Under the pieces are notes generated by a model. The model was given only the letters and a program-made list of their open reading frames with translations. It made no database searches and had not been told where the DNA came from. A program made the position numbers and the translations under genes. Shown here piece after piece: positions 9,154 to 17,500 of a DNA stretch of 64,000 nt. This DNA comes from Kribbella pratensis (GTDB lineage: Bacteria > Actinomycetota > Actinomycetes > Propionibacteriales > Kribbellaceae), in assembly GCF_004366075.1 (NCBI RefSeq), contig NZ_SODU01000003.1, forward strand, positions 1-64,000. Reading direction: 5' to 3'. Each line of letters starts with the position of its first letter. Positions within the stretch are counted from its first letter, which is position 1.

Positions 9154-10025
9154 GACGGGATCACCTGGGTTCCAACTCCGGCATCGGTGAAGATTTCCAG
9201 TAGCAGCGAGTGCGGCACGCGGCCGTCGATCACGGTGGCTCGGGAGACGCCGGACTGGACCGCGCGCAGGCAGGCTTCCATCTTCGGCACCATGCCGGAC
9301 GCCAGCGACGGCAGCAACTCCGCGAGCTCATCGGTGTCGATCTGGGTGATGATCTCGTCGCTGTCGGGCCAGTTCCGATAGAGCCCGGCCACGTCGGTCA
9401 GTACGACGAGCTTCTCCGCACCGAGCGCCGAGGCGAGCGCCGCGGCGGCGGTGTCCGCGTTCACGTTGTGCGCGAGTCCGTCCTCGTCGGGCGCGATCGT
9501 CGACACCACCGGGATCCGGCCGGCGTCGATCAGGTCGACCACCGCCTCCGGCCGGACCTCGACCACGTCACCGACCAGCCCGATGTCGACCTGCTCGCCG
9601 TCGACCAGCGCCGTACGGCGTTCCGCGGTGAACAGGCCCGCGTCCTCACCGGACATCCCCACCGCGAACGGGCCGTGAGCGTTCAGCAGTCCGACCAACT
9701 CCCGGCCGACCTTGCCGACCAGCACCATGCCGACAACATCCATCGCCTCGGGCGTGGTGACCCGGAGCCCGCCGCGGAACTCGCTGTCGATGCCGAGCCG
9801 GCCGAGCATGTCGCTGATCTGCGGTCCGCCGCCGTGAACGACGACGACACGCACCCCGGCGTACCGGAGGAAGACGATGTCCTCAGCAAACGCTCTCTTG
9901 AGTTTCTCGTCGACCATCGCGTTCCCGCCGTACTTCACCACGACAGTCTTCCCGTGGAACTGCTTCAGCCACGGCAGCGCCTCGGTCAGTACAGCGGCCT
10001 TCTCCACCGCTTCCGGAAAGATCAT
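9150..10025 (-). CDS. argB: acetylglutamate kinase
   Basis: 291-residue amino-acid kinase that phosphorylates N-acetylglutamate, usually the arginine-controlled step. KYGGNAM near residue 30 and VVVHGGGPQI near 65 form the nucleotide and substrate loops. DVAGLYRNWPD and GMVPKM in the C-terminal half are typical. The reading frame is open far upstream, but the ATG at 10025 overlaps the argJ stop (ATGA) and matches the family start, so that start is used. Confidence 0.97.
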   Translation of the reverse strand: MIFPEAVEKAAVLTEALPWLKQFHGKTVVVKYGGNAMVDEKLKRAFAEDIVFLRYAGVRVVVVHGGGPQISDMLGRLGIDSEFRGGLRVTTPEAMDVVGMVLVGKVGRELVGLLNAHGPFAVGMSGEDAGLFTAERRTALVDGEQVDIGLVGDVVEVRPEAVVDLIDAGRIPVVSTIAPDEDGLAHNVNADTAAAALASALGAEKLVVLTDVAGLYRNWPDSDEIITQIDTDELAELLPSLASGMVPKMEACLRAVQSGVSRATVIDGRVPHSLLLEIFTDAGVGTQVIPS

Positions 10026-11224
10026 GACGAGTACGCCGAGTTCTCTTCGACGTACGCGTGCGAGAGGTCCGTGGTGAGGACGGTCGCCGACGCGGGGCCG
10101 GCGTGCAGGTCGATGACCACGTCGATCTCCAGACCGCTGAGGTCCGCCTCGGAGCGGTCGACGCCCTTGCCGCCGGCGACACAGATGGCGGCGCCGTTCA
10201 GGGTGATGTCGAGCAGCGACGGGTCGAACGCGGTGGGCGCGTTGCCGACCGCCATCGCGATCCGTCCCCAGTTCGGGTCGGAAGCGAAGAACGCGGTCTT
10301 GCACAGGTTGTCCTCGGCAACGACCTTGGCGGCGGCCAGCGCCTCCGCCTCGGTCGCGGCGCCCTGCACCGTGATGCTCACGTGCTTGGTGACGCCCTCG
10401 GCGTCGGCCTGCAACTGCTTCACCAGGTCAGCAGCCAGGGCCGTGAGGGCCGTCTCGAACGCCTCGGGGGTGACCGTGACACCGGACGCGCCCGAGCTGA
10501 GCAGCAGGACGGTGTCGTTGGTCGACGTACCGCCGTCGACGTCGAGCCGGTTGAAGGTCTTGCCGACCGCGTTCCGCAGCGCGTGGTCGAGGTGCGGCTG
10601 GTCGAGGACGGCGTCGGTGGTGATCACGCTGAGCATCGTGGCCATGTTCGGCGCGCACATCCCGGCGCCCTTCGCGAACCCGCCGATGCTCCAGCCGTCC
10701 GGGTGCTTCAGCACGGCCTGCTTCGGCATGTTGTCCGTGGTCATCACCGCAGTGGCGGCAGCGAGCCCGGCGGCCGCATCATCACCGAGCGCCGCGACGG
10801 CCGCGTCGATCCCGGGGATCAGCTTGTCCATCGGGAGGCGTTCGCCGATCAGCCCCGTCGAACAGACCCCGACCTCGGCGGCACCGATGCCGAGCACCGA
10901 CGCCAGCTTCTCCGCGGTCTTGTGGGTGTCCTGGAAGCCCTCGGGTCCGGTGCAGGCATTCGCACCGCCGGAGTTGAGGACGACGGCCTTCAGCTTGCCG
11001 GCGGTCAGGACCTGCTGCGACCACAGCACCGGCGCGGCCTTCACCTTGTTCGTGGTGAAGACCCCCGCGGCGACGTCGTGCGGGCCGTCGTTGACCACGA
11101 CGGTGAGGTCCGGCGTACCGGCTGGTTTGATCCCGGCGATCACCCCGGCCGCGCGGAAGCCTGCCGGCGCGGTGACCCCGGCGCTCCGATCGACTTGGGT
11201 GGCTGGGGTGACGGCAAGGGTCAC
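10022..11224 (-). CDS. argJ: bifunctional ornithine acetyltransferase / N-acetylglutamate synthase
   Basis: 400 residues. Transfers the acetyl group from N-acetylornithine to glutamate, recycling it, and may also use acetyl-CoA. The precursor is cut by itself at the Ala-Thr bond in the APNMATML motif (about residue 185), exposing the catalytic Thr; this motif is intact. NSGGANACTG is the oxyanion-hole region. The GTG at 11224 is chosen because it overlaps the argC stop (GTGA) and gives VTLAVTPATQV, a usual N-terminus; the open frame further upstream is antisense-like shadow. Confidence 0.96.
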   Translation of the reverse strand: MTLAVTPATQVDRSAGVTAPAGFRAAGVIAGIKPAGTPDLTVVVNDGPHDVAAGVFTTNKVKAAPVLWSQQVLTAGKLKAVVLNSGGANACTGPEGFQDTHKTAEKLASVLGIGAAEVGVCSTGLIGERLPMDKLIPGIDAAVAALGDDAAAGLAAATAVMTTDNMPKQAVLKHPDGWSIGGFAKGAGMCAPNMATMLSVITTDAVLDQPHLDHALRNAVGKTFNRLDVDGGTSTNDTVLLLSSGASGVTVTPEAFETALTALAADLVKQLQADAEGVTKHVSITVQGAATEAEALAAAKVVAEDNLCKTAFFASDPNWGRIAMAVGNAPTAFDPSLLDITLNGAAICVAGGKGVDRSEADLSGLEIDVVIDLHAGPASATVLTTDLSHAYVEENSAYSS

Positions 11225-12252
11225 GGGGCGACTCCTACGAGAGGCAGGGCCAGGGTCTCGTCGAGACCGGTGGCCAGGTTCATGCACTGCACGGCGGCGC
11301 CGGCGGTGCCCTTGGTGAGGTTGTCCATCGCGGCCACGACGACGGCGCGGCCGGTGCGCTGGTCCAGGGCGATCTGCAACTGCACGGTGTTCGCGCCGAG
11401 GGTGGCCTGCGTCTGCGGCCATTGCCCCTCGGGCAGCAGGTGGATGAACGGCTCGTCGGCGTACGCGTCCTCGTAGGCCTTCCGGAGCGCGGCGTAGTCG
11501 GTGCCGTCGGCGACCGGTGCGCTGCAGGTGGCGAGGATGCCGCGAGCCATCGGCGCGAGCACGGGCGTGAACGAGACGCTCACCGGCGCATCGGCGTACG
11601 GCGTGAGGTTCTGCTCGATCTCCGGCGTATGGCGATGCACGCCGCCGACGCCGTACGCCGAGGCGGATCCCATCACCTCCGCGCCGAGCAGGTGTGCCTT
11701 CGGGGCCTTGCCCGCACCCGACGTACCGCTGACGGCGACGACCACCAACTGGGTGGGGTCGACGAGCCCGTTCTGTACGGCGGGGAGCAGGGCCAAGGTG
11801 GAGACCGTGGGGTAACACCCAGGTACGGCGACCCGGTTCGACCCGCGGAGCTTGTCGCGTTGACCCGGGAGCTCGGGGAGCCCGTACGGCCAGGCGCCGG
11901 CGTGCTCGCCGCCGTAGAACTCGACCCACGCCTCGGCCTCGATCAGCCGGAAGTCCGCGCCGCAGTCGATCACGGTGACGTCATCTCCGAGCTGCTCGGC
12001 AATGACGGCGGACTGTCCGTGCGGCAGGGCCAGGAACACCACGTCGTGACCGGCGAGGTTCTCCGCCGTGGTCTCGACCAGGATGCGCCCGGCCAGCGGC
12101 ACGAGGTGCGGGTGGTGCACGCCGAGCGCCGTACCGGCGTTCCCGCCGGCGGTCAACGCGCCGATCTCCACCTCGGGGTGGCTACTCAGCAACCGGAGCA
12201 GCTCGCCCCCCGCATACCCACTGGCACCGGCCACCGCCACCGTCACACTCAT
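11221..12252 (-). CDS. argC: N-acetyl-gamma-glutamyl-phosphate reductase
   Basis: 343-residue NADPH-dependent reductase and first gene of the operon. The N-terminal Rossmann motif GASGYAGGE is at residues 9-17, and the active-site cysteine lies in the PGCYPT motif at about 140. ATG 12252 is preferred over an in-frame upstream ATG because homologues start here and because the predicted promoter's -10 (CATACT) ends exactly 7 nt before it. There is no Shine-Dalgarno sequence, so the mRNA is probably leaderless. Confidence 0.96.
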   Translation of the reverse strand: MSVTVAVAGASGYAGGELLRLLSSHPEVEIGALTAGGNAGTALGVHHPHLVPLAGRILVETTAENLAGHDVVFLALPHGQSAVIAEQLGDDVTVIDCGADFRLIEAEAWVEFYGGEHAGAWPYGLPELPGQRDKLRGSNRVAVPGCYPTVSTLALLPAVQNGLVDPTQLVVVAVSGTSGAGKAPKAHLLGAEVMGSASAYGVGGVHRHTPEIEQNLTPYADAPVSVSFTPVLAPMARGILATCSAPVADGTDYAALRKAYEDAYADEPFIHLLPEGQWPQTQATLGANTVQLQIALDQRTGRAVVVAAMDNLTKGTAGAAVQCMNLATGLDETLALPLVGVAP

Positions 12253-12253
12253 G

Positions 12254-12291
12254 TGAATGAGTATGCCACGAAGCGGATGAATATCCAATCC
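12254..12291 (-). promoter_or_regulatory. argC promoter with two ARG-box-like sites
   Basis: On the minus strand a -35 TTGGAT (12288-12283) lies 17 bp from a -10 CATACT (12265-12260), 7 nt before the argC ATG. ATTCA (a canonical ARG-box half) occurs twice: at 12282-12278 within the spacer just after the -35, and at 12258-12254 just behind the -10. The partner half of each box (GGATT and GGCAT against TGAAT) is weaker, matching 3 of 5 bases. The boxes are 24 bp apart. ArgR binding here would cover the whole promoter. Confidence 0.55.
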
Positions 12292-12317
12292 CTCGCCATC
12301 ACCCTCGTACCCAAATC

Positions 12318-12380
12318 CAACTTTGGGAACCCACCAACCAGTTTTCCGCCCGTTTCATGGTTGGTGGGTTCTCAAAGTTG
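12318..12380. repeat. long inverted repeat, copy 1 of a two-copy family
   Basis: Two 23-nt arms (12318-12340 and 12358-12380) are complementary at 22 of 23 positions around a 17-nt loop. The core is ACCCACCAACCA / TGGTTGGTGGGT, flanked by CTTTG / CAAAG. The single mismatch becomes a G-U pair in plus-strand RNA. A related element is at 58278-58334. Copy 1 sits between two divergent genes (argC and the 12464 gene), where a terminator would not be expected. Confidence 0.65.
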
Positions 12381-12404
12381 AGGTTGGCGGTGTGAGCGGG
12401 GTCA

Positions 12405-12429
12405 TGTCACACGGCGGGGGCGGGGCGTG
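12405..12429 (+). promoter_or_regulatory. candidate ECF41-dependent promoter
   Basis: TGTCACA (12405-12411), the -35 motif described for ECF41 sigma factors, lies upstream of the decarboxylase-like gene, with CGTG (12426-12429) 14 bp further on as a possible -10. If real, the sigma factor encoded at 13015 activates its own operon. The -10 and the spacing are not a clean match. Confidence 0.4.
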
Positions 12430-12463
12430 TCCTCGGGGTGACGAACGAATCTTGGAGGTTGGG

Positions 12464-13018
12464 ATGGCGCGGGTCGGTATGGAGCATCGGCGGTCGCTGG
12501 TGGTGCGGTTGGTGGAATGGGGCAGCCGGCGGAAGTTCCGGAAGGTGCCGGATCCGGTGAAGGTCGCGTTGCACAACCGGCGGGTGCTGCTGTCGACGAC
12601 CTTGCTGGAGGCGACCGCGGAGCGGTGGAAGGCGCTGGACCCGGCGCTCAAGGCGCTCGCGGTGATGGTGACGTCGGCGCGGATCGGGTGCAGTTGGTGC
12701 ATGGACTTCGGATATTGGGAGTTCCACCACCAGGGGATTGACCCGGCGAAGCTGCACGATGTGCCAAAGTGGCGGGACAGCGAGGTCTACACGGATCTGG
12801 AGCGCGCGGTGATGGACTACACCGAAGCGATGACGGCCACACCGCCGGAGGTCACCGACGAGCAGGTCGAGCGGCTGCGGCAGGACCTGAGCGAGGAGCA
12901 GCTGGTCGAGCTGACCGCGATCGCGGCGCTGGAGAACTACCGCTCACGGATCAACGCCGCCCTCGGACTGACCAGCCAGGGCTACAAGGAGTTCTGCGAA
13001 TTGAGGCCGGTTCAGTGA
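12464..13018 (+). CDS. carboxymuconolactone decarboxylase-family (AhpD-like) protein
   Basis: 184-residue all-helical protein of the CMD/AhpD family. The redox pair CSWC (C76 and C79) sits in the middle, as in AhpD-like proteins that handle peroxide or other oxidants. Its substrate is unknown. The ATG at 12464 has GGAGG five bases upstream. Its stop overlaps the GTG start of the next gene (GTGA). The next gene is an ECF41 sigma factor, and family members of this type are the standard genomic partners of ECF41, so the two probably act in one stress-response unit. Confidence 0.85.
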   Translation: MARVGMEHRRSLVVRLVEWGSRRKFRKVPDPVKVALHNRRVLLSTTLLEATAERWKALDPALKALAVMVTSARIGCSWCMDFGYWEFHHQGIDPAKLHDVPKWRDSEVYTDLERAVMDYTEAMTATPPEVTDEQVERLRQDLSEEQLVELTAIAALENYRSRINAALGLTSQGYKEFCELRPVQ

Positions 13019-13896
13019 CCGAGGAGGAACTGGCCCGCGAGTTCGCCGAGCACCGGTCCGTCCTGGTCGGGGCGGCGTACCGCGTGGTCGGCAGTGTGAG
13101 CGACGCCGAGGACGTGGTCCAGGAGGCGTGGTTGCGCTGGGCCGCGATCGATCACGACGACATCCGCGACCCGCGGGCGTACCTGATCCGCATCACCACG
13201 CGTCTGGCGCTGAACCGGTTGCGCGAGCAGAAGTCCCGGCGCGAGCAGTACGTCGGCCCGTGGCTGCCGGAACCGCTGGCGACCGACGACGACCCAGCGG
13301 CCGCGGTCGAGCTCGCGGACTCGGTCAGCATGGCGATGCTCGTCGTACTCGAGACCCTTTCGCCGCTCGAACGCGCCACGTTCGTCCTCCGCGAGGTCTT
13401 CGATCTGCCGTACGACGAGATCGCGGACACCCTCGGCCGGTCCGAGGCCGCCGTACGGCAGCTCGCGCATCGGGCCCGCGAGCATGTGCAGGCGCGGCAG
13501 CCGCGGCATCACGTCGACAAGGCGCGCCACGACGAGCTGACGATGCGGTTCATGCAGGCGGCCGGGTCCGGCGACTTCGACCAGGTGGTCGCGCTGCTCG
13601 CGCCGGACGCCGTACTGATCAGCGACGGCGGCGGGAAGAAGAGGGCCGCGCTCCGGCCGATCCACGGCGCGGAAAAGATCGCCCGCTGGCTGTTCGCGGT
13701 CCTCGCGGACAACCCGGGGTTCGAGATCCGGATGGCGTCGCTGAACGACGAGCTGGCCTACGTCGCGTACTACAACGACGAGCCCGACACGGTCACGTTC
13801 ATGAAGAGCACGGACGGCCGAATCACCGAGCTGTACCTGATCCGCAACCCCGACAAGCTGGGTACCGTGCCGGACCGGCAGTCGCTGGAGTCGTAA
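13015..13896 (+). CDS. ECF41-group RNA polymerase sigma factor (SigJ-like)
   Basis: 293 residues. Sigma-70 region 2 (about 10-75) and region 4 (about 110-160) are followed by a SnoaL-like domain (about 172-290). Three hallmarks of ECF41 are intact: WLPEP in the linker (83-87), DGGGK (204-208) and NPDKL near the C-terminus (278-282). In this group no anti-sigma factor is used; the fused C-terminal domain controls activity. The gene overlaps the CMD gene by 4 bp, a typical partner. Confidence 0.93.
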   Translation: MTEEELAREFAEHRSVLVGAAYRVVGSVSDAEDVVQEAWLRWAAIDHDDIRDPRAYLIRITTRLALNRLREQKSRREQYVGPWLPEPLATDDDPAAAVELADSVSMAMLVVLETLSPLERATFVLREVFDLPYDEIADTLGRSEAAVRQLAHRAREHVQARQPRHHVDKARHDELTMRFMQAAGSGDFDQVVALLAPDAVLISDGGGKKRAALRPIHGAEKIARWLFAVLADNPGFEIRMASLNDELAYVAYYNDEPDTVTFMKSTDGRITELYLIRNPDKLGTVPDRQSLES

Positions 13897-13929
13897 GCTA
13901 TCTGCAACTCAGTCGCAGATGGAGGTGCG

Positions 13930-14448
13930 GTGAAATACCTTGTGACGGAACCGGAGGAGGCGCTCGCTCCGGGGTTGCGGGCGGATCTGCTGGACACCTG
14001 GGTCGCGGCGACAAACGCGGGCGGCGCGGTCGGGTACACCGCTCCGGCGCCGGTCGAGCAGATCGCGGAGAACCTCGACGGCGCCCTCGGCCGGGTCGCG
14101 GCCGGGGTGGACCTGCTCGGCGTGCTCCACAACGGTGAGCGGTACGTCGGGATGGGCATGCTGGTGAGCCGCGGCAGCGGGCTGCAGGCGCACTGGCGGA
14201 CGGTGCTGCGGGTGATGGTTCACCCGGAGTGCCAGGGCACCGGCGCCGGCCGGATCCTGATGGAAGGTCTGCGCGGCTCCGCCGTCGACCTCGGCCTCGA
14301 GCAACTGCAGCTCACCGTCCGCAGCGGCCTCGGCCTGGAGAAGTTCTACGGCCCCCTCGGCTACCGCGTCGTCGGCGCCCACCCACGCGCAGTCCGCGTC
14401 GCCGCCGACGACTACCGCGACGAAATCATGATGGTGCTGGATCTATAG
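13930..14448 (+). CDS. GNAT-family N-acetyltransferase
   Basis: 172-residue acetyl-CoA-dependent transferase with an N-terminal extension. The acetyl-CoA-binding core is VHPECQGTGAGRILMEG (about 97-113, the R/Q-x-x-G-x-G/A loop), followed by the C-terminal EKFYGPLGYRVVG segment typical of GNATs. The GTG start at 13930 has GGAGG seven bases upstream; it follows the sigma factor by 33 bp on the same strand and may be co-transcribed. Substrate unknown. Confidence 0.88.
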   Translation: MKYLVTEPEEALAPGLRADLLDTWVAATNAGGAVGYTAPAPVEQIAENLDGALGRVAAGVDLLGVLHNGERYVGMGMLVSRGSGLQAHWRTVLRVMVHPECQGTGAGRILMEGLRGSAVDLGLEQLQLTVRSGLGLEKFYGPLGYRVVGAHPRAVRVAADDYRDEIMMVLDL

Positions 14449-14468
14449 CCGTTCGAGCGGACGTGTGC

Positions 14469-14548
14469 CACTCATCAACCGCGCCTGGAGGTCGGTCGGG
14501 ACGTCGGGTTGAGCGCGAGACCCGCTCAAGCGGGCCGGTTGATGAGTG
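14469..14548. terminator. inverted repeat between convergent genes
   Basis: CACTCATCAACCG (14469-14481) pairs perfectly with CGGTTGATGAGTG (14536-14548), enclosing a second hairpin CCCGCT-CA-AGCGGG (14521-14534). It lies between two convergent genes, so a bidirectional terminator is the simplest reading. It does not belong to the same sequence family as the repeat at 12318. Confidence 0.55.
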
Positions 14549-14565
14549 CTGCAGGTCCGCAGCAT

Positions 14566-17500
14566 CTACCTCCGCGTCCGAGCAAGAACGACCAGGGTGG
14601 CACCAAGGGCGGCCACGAGGGTGCCGAGGGTGAGGATGATGGGTGGCGGGCCGCCGGTCGCGGGAGGTTCGGCGCGGTTGAGGGTGCGGGGGGTGTCCGT
14701 GGGCTCGGCGCCGACGGTGAACTTGACCGGTGCGGTGACTGTCTCGCCGGTTTCGTCGGTCCGCTCGTAGGTGACCTTCGCGGTCCCGGTGAAGGCGGCG
14801 ACCGGCTTGAGGGTGACGGTGCCGTCCGTGCCGACCGACCAGGTGCCCGCGCCGTTCGTGACGCTCTTCGCACACGTGCCGTCCGGCGTACGCAGGCAGA
14901 CCGAGCTCGGCTTGATCGTGCCACTGTCGTTGAGCAACGGGTTCACCGCGACCGGGTTGCCCGGCGTACCGGTTGCCGTGTCGGGTGCGGCCTTCGCGAG
15001 CAACGGTCCCGCGACCGTGACGTCGAGGAGCGCGGTGCCCGACGTACCGTTCGCGTCGGTAACGCGGTAGGCCAGGGCACGCGTCGTACCGACGAAACCC
15101 TTGGCCGGCGTGAACCTGACCCCATCGCCGACCACGAACGTGCCTTCGTGCGGCAAGGTCACGGACTTCTTCTCCGTGCCGTCGGCCGGATCGCGCAGTA
15201 CGACGGAACTCGGGCGGAGCGGCGCCGACGGGTCACCGGGCTCGTCGTTGGCGAGCACGTTGACGTCGACCGCCGTACCGAAGGCCGTCTCGGCACTGTC
15301 GTCCGTGACAACCGGCCGCACCGGCACGACCGTCACGGTGATGGTCGCGCGGGCGGAGTTCTGGTTGCTGTCCTTCACGTTGTAGGCCGCCGGTCGCGCG
15401 GTGCCTGTGAACTTCGCTTCCGGGGTGAACGTGACCTTGCCGTCGTCAACGACGTACGTGCCCTGCCCAGCGATAGTGACCCGGTCGACCAGGGCGTCAC
15501 CGGCTCCGACGAGCAGCACCGATGCCGGGTCGAGGGTCGCGCCCGGACCTGGCTTGTCGTTGGCGAGCGGGTCGATCGTCACCGCGACGTGCTGCTTGGT
15601 CCGCGCCTCGTCCGGTACGGCGACCGGACGCGCCTGCACCGTGAGCGTCAGCGAACCGGAGCCGATCGTGCCGTTGCGATCGGCAACCTGATAACCGACT
15701 GGGACGGCGACCCCCGCGAACCCGTCCACCGGTGCGAACCGGATCGCACCGGACGGTTGCACCGTGAACGTCCCCTCCCCCGGCACGGCTAGCACTGCTA
15801 GCGAATCGCCGTTCACCGGGTCGATCAGCCGTACGCCGCCCGCAACGAGCGGCGCGCTCACATCGCCAGGCTTGTCGTTCATCAGTACGGCGACCGTGAT
15901 CGCGGCCTCGTACGGCGTGGTCGCGACGTCGTCCTTGATCACCGGAACGACCGGAGCGACCGTCGCCGTGACAGAGGCGCTCGCCTTGTTCCCGGTCGTG
16001 TCACTGACCCGGTACGCGACCGACACGACCCCGCGGAATGCCGGCTCCGGGTCGAACGTGATCTTCCCGGCCTTCACGATGAACACGCCCTGCCCCGCGA
16101 CGACCGCCCGCTGTCCCCACGTCCCGCCGTACACCTGAAGCGACGCCGGATCGAGCTGCGCGCCCGTCCCGGGCTCGTCGTTCGCCAGCGGCTCGACGGT
16201 GACCGTCACGTTCTGCTTGGTGCCGACCGGATCCGCGACCGCCTTCGGTCCCTTGCCGACCGTCAACAGCAGCAGACCTTCCGCGGTCGTCCCGTTGGCG
16301 TCGGCGATCCGGTACGTCGTCGGCGTCGTGACGCCCTGGAACCCCTTGGCCGGCGTGAACTTGACTGCGCCGTAAGCATCAACCGCGTACGTTCCCTCAC
16401 CGGCCCGCGTCATCGTCTTGCCGTACTGACCGGCGGCGTCCTTCAGTACCACGCTTGCCCGCTTCAGCGGCGCCGACGCGTCGCCGGGCTTGTCGTTCGC
16501 CGGCACGTTCACCGTGATCGCATGCCCGTACGGCGTGATCGCCGAGTCGTCGACCGCGACCGGGGTGACCGGTGTCACGGTCATGCTCAACGTCGAGGTC
16601 GCGACATTGCCGTCCGAGTCCGCGACCCGGTACTGCACCGGACTCGCCTGGCCGCGGAACGCGGGCAGCGGATCGAACTCGATCGACCCACTCGGCAGCA
16701 CCACATAGGTGCCCTCACGAGGAATCGTCACCTTCTTGGCGGACCCGTTCAGCCCGACGGAGCCCTTCTCGAGCTGAGCGTCGGTGCCGGGTCGGTCGTT
16801 GGACAGCACGTTCACCGTCACCGTCACGTTCTGCAGCGTCGAGGCGTTGTCGGCGAACGCGACCGGCGGCTGGCCGACGGTGACGGTGACGCGGGCGCTC
16901 GTCTTCGTCCCGTTGGAGTCGGCCACCTGGTACGTCACCGGCGTACCAGGACCGCGGAACGTCGCCGATGGCTCTGCGCGAACCGCTCCTCCGACTGCGG
17001 TGTAGACGCCCTCGTTCGGGATCGGCACCGCTGTCTTCAGCACCCCGTCGGCCGGATCGACGAGCAGCAGACTGCCCGGCACCAGCGGCGCCGTCGGGTC
17101 GCCCGGCTTGTCGTTCGCGAGCACCTGCACCGTGACGCTCTTGCCGTACGGCGTCCGCGCGGTGTCGTCGGCCGCGACCGGGGTGATCGGCGTGATCGTG
17201 ACCGTGATCGTCGACCGCGCGGTCTGACCGAACAGGTCGGCGATCCGGTACGTCACCTTGGTCGCCGTACCGGTGAAGCCCGGCAGCGGGTCGACGGTGA
17301 CCGTGCCGTCCGGGTTGACCTGGTAGTCGGCCTGCCCCGGGATCTTCACCAGCTTCTTCAGCGAGCCGTCGGCCGGATCCACGAGTGTGAGGCTGCGCGG
17401 ATCGAGTGATGTGCCGAGGCCGGCCTTGTCGTTAGCGAGCGGCATGACCCGAAGCGGGAGGTTCTGCTTGCCGGTCGCGGTGTCGGGTGTGGTCGTCGGC

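Noticed and set aside
9150..11929. N-terminally extended argB and argJ (open frames beginning at 10304 and 11929)
   Set aside because: The extensions are out-of-frame shadows of the upstream genes; the overlapping ATGA/GTGA starts match the protein families.
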